Assembly (NCBI GenBank): GCA_026004735.1
Contig: BPJS01000001.1
Coordinates: 3,173,641 to 3,237,640 of the forward strand
Length of the DNA stretch: 64,000 nt
Source: Isosphaeraceae bacterium
GTDB lineage: Bacteria > Planctomycetota > Planctomycetia > Isosphaerales > Isosphaeraceae
Direction of reading: 5' to 3'
Below are positions 34,132 to 43,682 of this stretch, in pieces. Below the pieces are notes generated by a model. It saw only the letters and a list, made by a program, of their open reading frames with translations. It did not search any database and was not told the origin of the DNA. Numbering within the stretch: the first letter of the stretch is position 1; each line of letters opens with the position of its first letter. The translations under genes and the position numbers were made by a program.

Positions 34132-36116
34132 GCTTCCTTCAGCCTGGGATGCTGCTGGCGTTGCCGCTGGCGTTGTTGCCGGTGCTGATTCATCTGATCA
34201 ATCAGCGGCGGTATCAGAATGTGCCGTGGGCGGCGATGATGTTTTTGCGCGCAGCGACGCGGATGTCGCGAGGTTGGGCGCGGATTCGGCAGTGGTTGAT
34301 TCTGGCGGTGCGGGTGGGGGCGTTGGTGGCGTTGGTGATTGCGGTGGCGCGGCCGCTGGCGGGTGGGTGGCTGGGTGGGGTCGGTGGGGGGCGTGCCGAC
34401 ACGACCATTCTGGTGGTGGACCGGTCGGCGAGCATGGGAGCGCGGAGCGTTGGTTCGGGTGCGACGAAGTTGGAGCGGGGACTGGCGCAGTTGGCGGGGG
34501 CGTTGGAGGCGGTGGGATCGGGGCGTTGGGTGTTGATTGAGAGTGGTACGGGGCGGCCGCGGGAGTTGGAGTCTCCCGCGGCGTTGCGGGGGTTGGCGGC
34601 GCTGGGGGTGACGGCGGGCACGGCGGATCTGCCGGGGATGCTCGAGGCGGCGCGGTCGTATTTGGTGGAGAACCGGGTGGGTCGGGCGGAGATCTGGATT
34701 TTGTCGGACCTGCGCGCGGCGGACTGGGATGGCGAGGGGGGGCGATGGCCGGCGTTGCGGGATGGGTTTTTGTCGTTTCCTCAGAGCGTGCGGTTTCACG
34801 TGCTGGCGGATCCGGAAACCGAGCCGGGCAACGTGGGGGTTCGGGTAAGTGGGGTTCGGTTGCGGGAGGGCGGGGAGGGTGTGGAGTTGTTGGTGACGGT
34901 GGTGCTGACGCGGGATGAGCGGGAGGCGGGACCGCGGATGGTTCCGGTCCGGTTTGAGCTGGACGGGGTGAGGTCGGAGCTGAGCGTGGAGATGAGTGGT
35001 TCGCGTCAGGAGCTCAGGGATCATCGGATCGTGTTGGGCCAGGGGGCGAAGCGGGGGTGGGGCCGGGTGTCGATTCCGTCGGATGGGGAGCCGTCGGACG
35101 ATGAGTTTTATTTTGTGTATGACGAGCCGGCGGTGCGGCGGACGGCGGTGGTGGCCGAGGATCCGCGAGCGGTCGAGGCGATTGAGCTGGCGGCGGGGAT
35201 AGCGCCGGAGGGAGGCTTGCGTTGCGAGGTAGAGCGGGTGGGGCGGGAGCAAGTGGGGGCGTTGGACTGGGAGTCGTTGGGCTTATTGGTCTGGCAGGGG
35301 GAGTTGCCGGAGGGGGAGGACGCGGAGCGGATTCGGGGGTATTTGGGACGGGGAGGAGTGGCGCTGTTTCTGCCGCCGCGTGGAGGGGGTGGTCCGGAGT
35401 TTATGGGGTTCAAGTGGGGTGCGTGGCGGGCGGAGGCGGAGGGATGGGCGGTGGAGAGCTGGCGAAGCGATCACGATCTGCTGGCGCGGACCAGTGGAGG
35501 AGCGCCGTTGCCGGTGGGGACGCTCCGGGTCCGGCGGGTTTGTGAGGTGGAGGGGGAACTGACGCCGCTGGCGATGCTGGCTGGGGGCGTGCCGTTGCTG
35601 GGGCGGGTGTCGACCGAGGGTGGGGGAGCCTATGTTCTGGGGACGACGGTGGCGGCGGGAGATTCGTCGCTGGCGGTTGATGGGGTGGTCTTATACGTGA
35701 TGGTGCATCGGGCGTTGGCGGCGGGTGCAGCGGTGTTGGGTCGAACCCGGATGGTGGACGCCGGCGCGGAGTCGATGGAGGGGTCGGGCTGGGTGCGGCT
35801 GGCCGGACGGGAGGGGAGCGTCTCGAGCGAATATCCGATTCAGGCGGGCGTTTATGAGCAGGCGGAGCGGTTATGGGCGGTGAATCGGCGGGCGGTCGAG
35901 GATGAGCCGGCGATTCTGGATGGGGAGCAGCTTGGCGGACTGTTCCGGGGGCTGCGCTGGATCCGGGTGGATGCGGGGGGAGAGGATCGGCCGGCCTTGA
36001 TCGAGGAGATCTGGCGGGCGTTTCTGGTGGCGATGCTGGTGTTGCTGGTGGGGGAAGCGGCGTTGTGTCTGCCGAAGCGGGCGGTGGGGGTGGGGCGGGG
36101 AGAGTTGGTGTCATGA
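34128..36116 (+). CDS. BatA-type membrane protein with VWA domain
   Basis: 662 aa. Begins with the BatA/aerotolerance N-terminal segment (FLQPGMLLALPLALLPVLIH, LINQRRYQNVPWAAMMFLRA), a second membrane span near 57-82, then a VWA MIDAS ILVVDRSASMGARS and EIWILSDLRAADW. A large periplasmic region follows (glutamine-amidotransferase-like strands LLVWQGELPEGEDAERIRGY) and a C-terminal span (FLVAMLVLLVGEAALCL). Thus membrane-anchored at both ends with the VWA close to the membrane. Coupled by ATGA overlaps on both sides. Confidence 0.88.
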   Translation: MSFLQPGMLLALPLALLPVLIHLINQRRYQNVPWAAMMFLRAATRMSRGWARIRQWLILAVRVGALVALVIAVARPLAGGWLGGVGGGRADTTILVVDRSASMGARSVGSGATKLERGLAQLAGALEAVGSGRWVLIESGTGRPRELESPAALRGLAALGVTAGTADLPGMLEAARSYLVENRVGRAEIWILSDLRAADWDGEGGRWPALRDGFLSFPQSVRFHVLADPETEPGNVGVRVSGVRLREGGEGVELLVTVVLTRDEREAGPRMVPVRFELDGVRSELSVEMSGSRQELRDHRIVLGQGAKRGWGRVSIPSDGEPSDDEFYFVYDEPAVRRTAVVAEDPRAVEAIELAAGIAPEGGLRCEVERVGREQVGALDWESLGLLVWQGELPEGEDAERIRGYLGRGGVALFLPPRGGGGPEFMGFKWGAWRAEAEGWAVESWRSDHDLLARTSGGAPLPVGTLRVRRVCEVEGELTPLAMLAGGVPLLGRVSTEGGGAYVLGTTVAAGDSSLAVDGVVLYVMVHRALAAGAAVLGRTRMVDAGAESMEGSGWVRLAGREGSVSSEYPIQAGVYEQAERLWAVNRRAVEDEPAILDGEQLGGLFRGLRWIRVDAGGEDRPALIEEIWRAFLVAMLVLLVGEAALCLPKRAVGVGRGELVS

Positions 36117-38305
36117 AGGCGGCGGGGTCGGTCCAATTTTTGGGGACGCCGGGGTCATTGGCGTTGGGGGTGGTGTTGGTGGCGGCGACGGCGGTGCTGG
36201 GATATCTGGCGTGGCGGCGGAGCGGCTCGCGCTGGTCGATCGGCGTGCTGGAGCTGATCCGGACCGGATTGGTGGCGGTGGTGGCGGCGATGTTGAATCA
36301 GCCGGAATGGGTCGAGTCGTACCGGCCTGAAGAGCGGCCGGAGTTGGCGGTGTTGTGGGATGCGTCGGGGAGCATGGAAACGCGGGATGTGGTGGAGCCG
36401 GGAAGCCGGGAGGCGGTGAGCCGCAAGGAGGCGGTGGCGTTGTGGGCGACGCCGTCGGCGTGGGATCGGCTGGGTGGGCGGTTTGATGTGACGGTTGAGC
36501 CGTTTTCGGTCGCGGGGACTGAGCGAGGGACGGATCTCTATGAGCCGTTGGAGCGGGTGGTACGGGAGCGGCCGGGAGTGCGGGCGGTGGTTTTGATTTC
36601 GGATGGGGACTGGAACGAGGGCCGGCCGCCGGTGGAGGCGGCGTTGCGCTTGCGTGGGCGAGGGGTGCCGATTTATGCGATTCCGGTGGGGAGTCGGGAT
36701 CGGTTGCCGGATCTGGAGGTTTTGAGTCTGGATGCGCCGACGTTTGGGGTGACGGGGAAGGCGGTGCGGGTGCCGTTTACGATTGAGAGCGCGTTGCCGC
36801 GGGATCTGGTGACGACGGTGACGTTGCGGAGTTCGGCGGGGGACGAGGTGTCCAAGGAGGTGCGGATCGCGGCGATGAGCCGGACGAGCGATGCGCTGGT
36901 CTGGAAGCCGCCGGGATCGGGCGACTACACGCTGACGCTGGAGTTGCCACAGCATCCGGACGAGGTGCTGCCGGAGAACAACGCATTGAGCGTGCCGATT
37001 GCGATCCGGGATGAGAAGTTGAAGGTGTTGGTGGTGGAGTCGTATCCGCGGTGGGAGTATCGGTACCTGAGGAATGCGTTGTCGCGGGATCCGGGGGTGG
37101 AGCTGTCGTGTCTCTTGTTTCATCCGGATTTGGATCGAGTCGGTGGGGGCAGCACGGACTACATCAAGCGGTTTCCCGAGGGTCTAGAGGAATTATCGAC
37201 GTATGATGTTGTATTTCTAGGTGATGTGGGGGTGGAGCCGGGTCAGTTGACGGCCGAGCAGTGCCGGCTGTTGCGGGGGCTGGTGGAGTATCAGGCCAGC
37301 GGGCTGGTGTTTTTGCCGGGCTGGCAAGGTCGGCAGATGACGCTGCTGGAGACGGCGCTGGGGGATTTGTACCCGGTGGTGGTGGATGTGTCGCAGCCGG
37401 GGGGTTGGGGTTCGCGGACGCCGAGTCACATGGAGCTGACCGAGGCGGGGCGGCGGAGTCTGCTGACGAAGCTGGCGGACACGGCCGAAGAGAATGCGGC
37501 GGTCTGGGAGGAGTTGCCGGGTTTTCAGTGGTATGCGCCGGTGGTGCGTGCACGGCCGGGGTCGGAGACGTTGTGCGTGCACCAGGAGGTTTCGAACGAG
37601 TATGGGCGGCTGCCGCTGATCGTGACGCGGACGTTTGGGGCGGGCAAGGTGTTGTTCATGGGGACTGACGGAGCGTGGCGGTGGCGGAAGGGTGTCGAGG
37701 ACAAATACCACTATCGGTTTTGGGGGCAGGTGGTTCGGTGGATGGCCTATCAGCGCAACATGGCTCGGGGGGAAACGATGCGGTTTTACTACGCACCCGA
37801 CCAGCCGCGATTGAATCAGACGCTCGGGCTGCGAGCCCATGTGATGGAGCGAACCGGCGAGCCGCTGATTCGTGGCGACGTGACAGCCCGGATTGTGTCG
37901 CCATCGGGGAAGGCCGAGGTGGTCCGGTTGGCGCCGGAGGGGGAGGAGTGGGGTGTCTTTGTGGGGCAGTATCGGGCCACCGAGCCGGGCAAGCACCAGG
38001 TGATTCTGGCGTGCAAGCAGACCGGAGCGACGCTCGAGACGTCGTTTAACGTGCAAGGGACGGCCAGCGAGCCGGTGGGTCGACCGGCGCGGCCGGAGGT
38101 TCTGGAAGAACTGGCGCGGGTGACGCGGGGGCAGGTCTTGGGGCCGGGGAAGCTGGACGAGCTGATGCGGTCACTGGCCGAGTTGCCCGAGCCGGAGCCA
38201 TCGGTTCGGCGGGTTCCGCTCTGGAGCCATCCGGCGGTGGCTGGGGGTTTGATTGCGTTGATGGGGATTTTCTGGGTGGGCCGTAAGGCGGTCGGTCTGA
38301 TCTAA
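36113..38305 (+). CDS. Membrane VWA protein with amidotransferase-like middle domain
   Basis: 730 aa. Two N-terminal spans (about 15-30 and 40-60), a VWA MIDAS in LAVLWDASGSMETRD, and VVLISDGDWNEG. Then immunoglobulin-like strands (VRVPFTIESALPRDLVTTVT), a class I amidotransferase-like region (LKVLVVESYPRWEYRYLRNA, LGDVGVEPGQLTAEQCRLLR, GLVFLPGWQGRQMTLLE) without a clear nucleophile Cys, and a C-terminal span (GGLIALMGIFWVGRKAVGL). This is the second membrane VWA of the cluster and probably pairs with the previous one. ATGA overlap upstream; 58 bp separate it from the next gene. Confidence 0.85.
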   Translation: MKAAGSVQFLGTPGSLALGVVLVAATAVLGYLAWRRSGSRWSIGVLELIRTGLVAVVAAMLNQPEWVESYRPEERPELAVLWDASGSMETRDVVEPGSREAVSRKEAVALWATPSAWDRLGGRFDVTVEPFSVAGTERGTDLYEPLERVVRERPGVRAVVLISDGDWNEGRPPVEAALRLRGRGVPIYAIPVGSRDRLPDLEVLSLDAPTFGVTGKAVRVPFTIESALPRDLVTTVTLRSSAGDEVSKEVRIAAMSRTSDALVWKPPGSGDYTLTLELPQHPDEVLPENNALSVPIAIRDEKLKVLVVESYPRWEYRYLRNALSRDPGVELSCLLFHPDLDRVGGGSTDYIKRFPEGLEELSTYDVVFLGDVGVEPGQLTAEQCRLLRGLVEYQASGLVFLPGWQGRQMTLLETALGDLYPVVVDVSQPGGWGSRTPSHMELTEAGRRSLLTKLADTAEENAAVWEELPGFQWYAPVVRARPGSETLCVHQEVSNEYGRLPLIVTRTFGAGKVLFMGTDGAWRWRKGVEDKYHYRFWGQVVRWMAYQRNMARGETMRFYYAPDQPRLNQTLGLRAHVMERTGEPLIRGDVTARIVSPSGKAEVVRLAPEGEEWGVFVGQYRATEPGKHQVILACKQTGATLETSFNVQGTASEPVGRPARPEVLEELARVTRGQVLGPGKLDELMRSLAELPEPEPSVRRVPLWSHPAVAGGLIALMGIFWVGRKAVGLI

Positions 38306-38363
38306 TGACGCATGGACGCGGTAGGACGTCTGGTCCGGCACGGCCGTAGCGGGGGGATCGGGC

Positions 38364-41300
38364 ATGGAGATCACCGGACGATTGCGTGAGCCGCTGGCGT
38401 TGCCGGAGTCGCTGCGGGAGCAACTGCGGCGGTTCCGGGGCCGAGTCTGGTGGGTGAAGACGCTCGAAGGCGTGTGCGCGGCGGCGTTGGGGGTGTTGAC
38501 GGCGTATCTGACGCTGTTTGGGCTGGATCGGCTGGTTGAGACGCCGGGGTGGGTGCGGCTGGGGCTAGCGGTGGGGGCGGTTTTGGCCTGTTTGGCGGTT
38601 CCGTTGAGTTTGCATCGCTGGGTTTGGCGGGCGCGGCGGCCGGAGCAGTTGGCGCGGTTGTTGGCGAAGTCGCGACCGCGGTTGGGTGATCATTTGTTGG
38701 GGGTGATCGAGCTGGCCGAGAGCGAGACGGAGCAGGCGCGGTCGCGTCGGCTGTGCGAGGCGGCGATTGAGCAGGTGGCCGAAGAAGCGCGGAAGCATGA
38801 CCTGAGCGAGGCGGTGCCGCGGCCGCGTCACCGGGTGTTGGCGGGTTGGCTGGTGGTACCGGTGGTGGTGGTGTTGGGGTTGTGGGTGGTGGTGCCGGCG
38901 GCGGCGGCGAATGCCTGGGCGCGGCTGGTCGCGCCGTGGCGAGAGGTGCCGCGGTACACGTTTACGGCGTTGCGGCCGGTTCCCGATCGGCTGATTGTGC
39001 CGCACGGCGAGGGGTTTGCGGTGGAGGTGGAGCTGGAGCGCGATTCGGCGTGGCGGCCGGAGGAGGCTCATGCGCGGCTGGGGCGTCAGGCGGTGGTGCC
39101 GGCGCGGTTGGCAGAGGGCGGGCGTTATCGCTGGGAGTTGCCGGGGCAGCTTGAGGCGGGGTTGTTGGTGGTGCGGGTGGGGGACGCGGAGCGGCGCATC
39201 CGAATCGAGCCCCAACTGCGCCCGGAGCTGACGGAGATCATGGCTGAGGTCGCGCTGCCGGCGTATCTCGAACGGCCCGGGGTCGAGCGGCGGGATTTGC
39301 GGGGCGGGTCGATCGGTGTCGTGGGGGGTAGCTCGATGCGGTTGCTGGCAACGGCGGGGCGTGAGCTGGCCGAGGCCTGGGTGGATGACCAGCCGGTGGA
39401 GCCGGAAGGGGCGACCATCACGACGCCGGCGGTGGTGGTGGAGGAGGATCGAGCGATTGCGATCCGGTGGCGCGACCGGCTGGGACTGGAGGGCAAAGAG
39501 CCGCTGGCGGTGCGGGTGACGAGGCTCGAGGATGAGGCGCCGATGGTGGCCGTCGAGGGGTTGCCGCGGCAACGGGTGGTGCTGGATCGGGAGCAGCTTG
39601 TTTTTCGGATCCAGGCGCAGGATGACTTTGGTGTGCGTCAGGTGGGGATGGAGTGGCAGGGGATCGATGATCCGACGATCTCAAGCCCGGCGCGAGGAGA
39701 GCGGCTGCTGGCGGCCGGCGGACCGACGGCCGAGCGGCTGGAGGTCGGGGGCACGTTCCAGGCCACGGCGCTGGGGATTGAGCCGCAGCCGGTGCAGATG
39801 CGGGTCTACGTCGAGGATTATCGACCCGAGGGTGGCCGGGTTTATTCGCCGGCTTTTACGTTCTATGTGCTGAGCGCGGAGCAACACGCGATCTGGCTGA
39901 CCGAGATGCTCAATAAGTGGCATCGGCAGTCGCTGGAGGTACGTGACCGGGAGTTGCTGCTTCTGGATCAGAACAAGCAGTTGCGGCAGTTGGACCCGGA
40001 AGAGCTGGATCGGCCGGAGACCCGGCGTCGGATTGAGAATCAGGCGGCCGCGGAGCGGGCCAACGGTCGGCGGCTCTCCGCGCTAGTCGTTAGCGGGGAG
40101 GATCTGATCCAGCAGGCGATGCGGAACCCCGAGTTTGGAGTGGGCCACCTGGAACGGTGGGCCGAGATGCTCCAGATCTTGAAGGACATTGCGGCGAATC
40201 GAATGCCGACGGTGGCCGACTTGCTCAAGGAGGCCGCCGAGGCCCCGCCGGCGGAGCGACGCGCGGCGGGTCCGGTCGCCGGGATGGTTCGTGCGGCAGG
40301 CGAGCAGGCGGGCACCGGGCCGGGGGCGAATCAGCGTCCAGCGCAGCGGCCGACGCCGGCGGTGGTCGACATCGAGTCGAATCAGAATACCCGGCCCACG
40401 GGTGACGACGCCTCGCGGCGTCCGCCGGCCTCAGCGGGCGGATCGCCGCGTCTGGGGTTGCCGGTCACGACGACGCTGGGTTCGGGCCAGGCTCCATCGG
40501 CGGCACAGCCCCCTGCCCTGCCGGTCGGCGAGAAGCTCGACGAAGCAATTCGGAATCAGGAGGCGCTGTTGGCCGAATTTGAGAAGGTGGCCGAAGAGTT
40601 GAATCAGATCATGGCGCGGCTGGAAGGTTCGACGCTGGTCAAGCGGCTCAAGGCCGAGTCGAGGCGGCAGTACAAGGTGGCGGGTCGGATTGCGGACTAC
40701 GTGGGCGAGGCGTTTGGGCGGACGGCTGCGCGGCTCAGCCGCGAGGTGGAGAAGGCCTTGGGGGATCTGGCGGCGCAGGAGGCCGAGGCGTCGCAGGCCC
40801 TTTCCACCATCATGGACGATCTGGAGGGGTATTACGAGCGGCGGCGACTGGTCCGGTTTCGGGATGTGCTCGAAGAGATGCGGAACGAGGATGTCGTGGG
40901 GGCGTTGCGGCAGTTGGGCGACGATCTGATGAGGGAGACCGGGTTGTCGATCGCGCAGGCGGAATATTGGTCGGACACGCTGGACCGGTGGGCCGAGGAG
41001 TTGTTTGATCCGGCGTGCGCGGGTCAGTGTCCGGGTTCGAAGAGCCGGAGTAGCCTGCCGCCGTCGATTGTCCTTGAAGTGCTGCAAATCCTTGAAGCCG
41101 AGGTCGATCTGCGGGAAGCGACGCGGGTGGCCGAGCAGGCGCGGCCGGCTCAGAATGAGGTGGTCTACGGGTTTGAGGCCCGGCAACTGGCCGGTCGTCA
41201 GGACGCGATCCGCGGGCGCGTCGCCGCGGTGGCTCAGCGGATCGCCGAGCTGCCCGATGGCGAGCAGGAGTTTGCCTACGAGCTGAACCTGTTGGGGCAG

Positions 41301-41642
41301 GTGCATGAGGTGATGCGGGAGGCGACCGATATCCTGGACCGTCCGGAGACGGGCCGGGAGGCGATTGCGGCGGAGACCGAGGCGATCGAGCTTCTGCTGC
41401 GGTCGCGGCGGATCAATCCGCGGGGCGGTGGCGGAGGCGGCCCGAATCCGGGCGGCGGCGGCACGGGGACGACCCAAGATTCGGCGCTGGCCCTGATCGG
41501 GCGTGGGATCAACGAGCGCGAGGTCCGCGAGGATCGAGGCGTCGCGCAGGCGGTGGGCGACGCCGGGCCGACGCTTCCCGAGGAATTTCGGGCCGGACTG
41601 GACGAATACTTCAACCGGCTCGACCGGCCCGAATCACCCTGA
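38364..41642 (+). CDS. DUF4175-like 1092-aa membrane and coiled-coil protein
   Basis: Three N-terminal spans (about 31-53, 64-84, 156-182) enclose a cytoplasmic segment (RRPEQLARLLAKSRPRLGDH). An extracytoplasmic Ig-like part follows (YTFTALRPVPDRLIVPHGEG; VRVTRLEDEAPMVAVEG; FRIQAQDDFGVRQVGMEW), then a long helical half (LTEMLNKWHRQSLEVRDREL, NQEALLAEFEKVAEELNQIM) and a Gly-rich tail. The DDFGVRQV segment and layout resemble DUF4175 proteins, large proteins of unknown role often near MoxR/Bat genes. It is the largest protein of the cluster and could be its envelope scaffold; that is inference. Confidence 0.75.
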   Translation: MEITGRLREPLALPESLREQLRRFRGRVWWVKTLEGVCAAALGVLTAYLTLFGLDRLVETPGWVRLGLAVGAVLACLAVPLSLHRWVWRARRPEQLARLLAKSRPRLGDHLLGVIELAESETEQARSRRLCEAAIEQVAEEARKHDLSEAVPRPRHRVLAGWLVVPVVVVLGLWVVVPAAAANAWARLVAPWREVPRYTFTALRPVPDRLIVPHGEGFAVEVELERDSAWRPEEAHARLGRQAVVPARLAEGGRYRWELPGQLEAGLLVVRVGDAERRIRIEPQLRPELTEIMAEVALPAYLERPGVERRDLRGGSIGVVGGSSMRLLATAGRELAEAWVDDQPVEPEGATITTPAVVVEEDRAIAIRWRDRLGLEGKEPLAVRVTRLEDEAPMVAVEGLPRQRVVLDREQLVFRIQAQDDFGVRQVGMEWQGIDDPTISSPARGERLLAAGGPTAERLEVGGTFQATALGIEPQPVQMRVYVEDYRPEGGRVYSPAFTFYVLSAEQHAIWLTEMLNKWHRQSLEVRDRELLLLDQNKQLRQLDPEELDRPETRRRIENQAAAERANGRRLSALVVSGEDLIQQAMRNPEFGVGHLERWAEMLQILKDIAANRMPTVADLLKEAAEAPPAERRAAGPVAGMVRAAGEQAGTGPGANQRPAQRPTPAVVDIESNQNTRPTGDDASRRPPASAGGSPRLGLPVTTTLGSGQAPSAAQPPALPVGEKLDEAIRNQEALLAEFEKVAEELNQIMARLEGSTLVKRLKAESRRQYKVAGRIADYVGEAFGRTAARLSREVEKALGDLAAQEAEASQALSTIMDDLEGYYERRRLVRFRDVLEEMRNEDVVGALRQLGDDLMRETGLSIAQAEYWSDTLDRWAEELFDPACAGQCPGSKSRSSLPPSIVLEVLQILEAEVDLREATRVAEQARPAQNEVVYGFEARQLAGRQDAIRGRVAAVAQRIAELPDGEQEFAYELNLLGQVHEVMREATDILDRPETGREAIAAETEAIELLLRSRRINPRGGGGGGPNPGGGGTGTTQDSALALIGRGINEREVREDRGVAQAVGDAGPTLPEEFRAGLDEYFNRLDRPESP

Positions 41643-41652
41643 GGGTGGACGT

Positions 41653-42738
41653 ATGGCGATCATCGTGCCAGGAGCAATCAAGAAGAGCCACGTTGTGGTG
41701 CTCGTTTCGCTGGCGACGGCGGGGCTGGCCGCCAGCGGGGCGAACCTTCAGGATCCGGTTGAGGAGACCAAGGCGACGGCCAAGGCCGAGGTTGTTGGAG
41801 CCGAGGTGGAGTCGGAACCGGCCGCTGCTGCGAAAACCGCCCAGGATGAACCGGCCGGGGGTGAGGCGGAGAAGACGGAGGTGGTGAAGAAGGAGGCGGT
41901 GAAGCAGCGGGTAATCGAACTGCGGCGGTTGTTTCCGGGTGGACGGGGGCCGGCCCGAGAGGCCCCGGCCGAGGAGAACGAGGACGATCTCAGAAAGCTC
42001 GATCCCGAGGCGATGCAGTATGTGCAGCAGCTTCGGCCGATTCTCCGGGCCGAGCTGCATCGGCTGCGGCGGGCCGCCGAACCGACGGATGAGCAGATGA
42101 AGGCGATTGCCGCCGAAAGTTGGCGGGCACTTCACGCGGCGGCCCGCGCTGTTGCGCGGCAGATGCGGGGCGGGATGGTCGGACAGGACGCGGTTCCCGA
42201 TCCTGTGGCGACCATCGGAGCGGAGATGGTCAAGATCGCCCAGCCCCATTTAAATCCGCGCCAGCACGAGGCGTATCGGGCCGAGCACGAGCGACTGAGA
42301 AAACGGCAGAAGCGGGCGGCGATCCGGTTGATGGTCGCGGCGCTCGATGAGGATCTGAGGCTGACGGCCGAGCAGCGAGCGGCCATCGAGCGGGGGCTGG
42401 ACGAGAAGTGGACCGAGGGGATGGTTCGGGCGTTGGCGGTGGCCCAGTTTGGCCGGCAGTATGTGCCGTTGCCGCCAGACCCGGTCGTTGAGCCGATTCT
42501 CAACCCGCGGCAAAAGACGATCTGGAGCCAGAGGAAGCGGAATCAACAGCAGATTTACGGATTTTTCTGGTACGCTCAGATCGAGAATCGGGAGTTGGAA
42601 CCGTTGGTGGACGCGGAGGCGATGGAGGCGGGTCGGATCGGCGAGGCGGTGATCGTGGCTCCGGCTGAGGTGGTCGAAACCAGGCCGGCTGAGGAGTCGG
42701 CCGAGGCCGTCGCGCCCGAACCGGCGGATAAACCATGA
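41653..42738 (+). CDS. Exported helical protein of the MoxR cluster (361 aa)
   Basis: A signal-like N-terminus (KKSHVVVLVSLATAGLAASG) is followed by an Ala/Glu-rich linker and helical segments such as AMQYVQQLRPILRAELHRLR, LDEDLRLTAEQRAAIERGLD and FWYAQIENRELEPLV. The pattern LTxEQRxxIExxL recurs, reminiscent of Spy/LTXXQ periplasmic chaperone repeats, but this is a weak likeness. The end overlaps the next start (ATGA). Start ATG 41653 has GAGGGTGG upstream and lies 11 bp after the previous stop. Confidence 0.65.
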   Translation: MAIIVPGAIKKSHVVVLVSLATAGLAASGANLQDPVEETKATAKAEVVGAEVESEPAAAAKTAQDEPAGGEAEKTEVVKKEAVKQRVIELRRLFPGGRGPAREAPAEENEDDLRKLDPEAMQYVQQLRPILRAELHRLRRAAEPTDEQMKAIAAESWRALHAAARAVARQMRGGMVGQDAVPDPVATIGAEMVKIAQPHLNPRQHEAYRAEHERLRKRQKRAAIRLMVAALDEDLRLTAEQRAAIERGLDEKWTEGMVRALAVAQFGRQYVPLPPDPVVEPILNPRQKTIWSQRKRNQQQIYGFFWYAQIENRELEPLVDAEAMEAGRIGEAVIVAPAEVVETRPAEESAEAVAPEPADKP

Positions 42739-43682
42739 GAAGCACCTGGGCGGCGATCGTGGGAGCGGGGGTTTGGTCGGCGGCGGTGGTTGCCTGCGCG
42801 AGGGCCCAGGTGGTGGTCGAGACCCGGGTCCAGCAAGTGGTCGAGCCGAACGCGGCGGAGCCGGTGGTGCGCGACCCATTTCTATTTGATCCCGAGCCGG
42901 AGGACCTGGACGAGCAGGGCGGGCCAGGGGGATTTGCGGCTCACCGGTTTGAGATGAATGAGGCCCAGATCAACGGCTGGATCTTTCAGGACGGAATGGA
43001 CCCGGCGGGAGCGAGGAAGCGGCTGGAGGATCAGTTGGAGACGCTGGTAGCCAGCTTGAGCGAGCTGTGTGGATTGAGCGCCGAGCAGGAGGCGAAGCTC
43101 CGGTTAGCGGGGGGAGGCGACCTGGAGCGGTTTTACGACCAGGTTGAGGCGATGCGGCGGCAGCACCTCAACAAGACATATGATCAAAATGAAATTGGGC
43201 AGGTTTACCAGAAGTTTCAACCTCTAGCGCAGCGGTATCAGGCGGGTTTGTTTGGCGAACGCTCGTTGCTGGCTCGGACCGTGCGGCGGGTGCTCAGGCC
43301 CGATCAGGCGGCGCGATATGAGGCGATGGAGCGTCAGCGGCGCGCGTATCAGTATCGAGCGAAGGCCGGCTCGGTGCTGAGCATGCTGGATCGGCAGCTT
43401 GGGTTGACCGACACGCAGTACGATGCGCTGGAGTCGCTAGTGGTGGAGTCGGGCGCGGTAGTCCGGAGCCTGGGGCGGGTGGAGTATTACGCGATTCTGT
43501 ATCGACTGGCGCAGGTTCCCGAGGCACGGCTCAAGGAGATTCTCGACCCGGCGCAGTGGAAGCTGCTGGCGATTCATCTGCAGCAGGCGCGGTCGATGCG
43601 TGAGATGCTCACCCAGCAGGGGTATGCCGAGGAGGTGGAGGAAGCGGGAACGAGCGACGCAGGGTCGGAGTCCGCGCCATGA
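42735..43682 (+). CDS. Exported helical protein of the MoxR cluster (315 aa)
   Basis: Signal peptide MRSTWAAIVGAGVWSAAVVA cleaved near ARAQ. The mature protein is helical, with ELCGLSAEQEAKLRLAGGGD and LDRQLGLTDTQYDALESLVV, the same LxxEQxxxL style as the preceding protein, so the two are probably paralogous or partners. No known domain. Starts and ends in ATGA overlaps with its neighbours, so expression is tightly coupled. Periplasmic or paryphoplasmic. Confidence 0.65.
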   Translation: MRSTWAAIVGAGVWSAAVVACARAQVVVETRVQQVVEPNAAEPVVRDPFLFDPEPEDLDEQGGPGGFAAHRFEMNEAQINGWIFQDGMDPAGARKRLEDQLETLVASLSELCGLSAEQEAKLRLAGGGDLERFYDQVEAMRRQHLNKTYDQNEIGQVYQKFQPLAQRYQAGLFGERSLLARTVRRVLRPDQAARYEAMERQRRAYQYRAKAGSVLSMLDRQLGLTDTQYDALESLVVESGAVVRSLGRVEYYAILYRLAQVPEARLKEILDPAQWKLLAIHLQQARSMREMLTQQGYAEEVEEAGTSDAGSESAP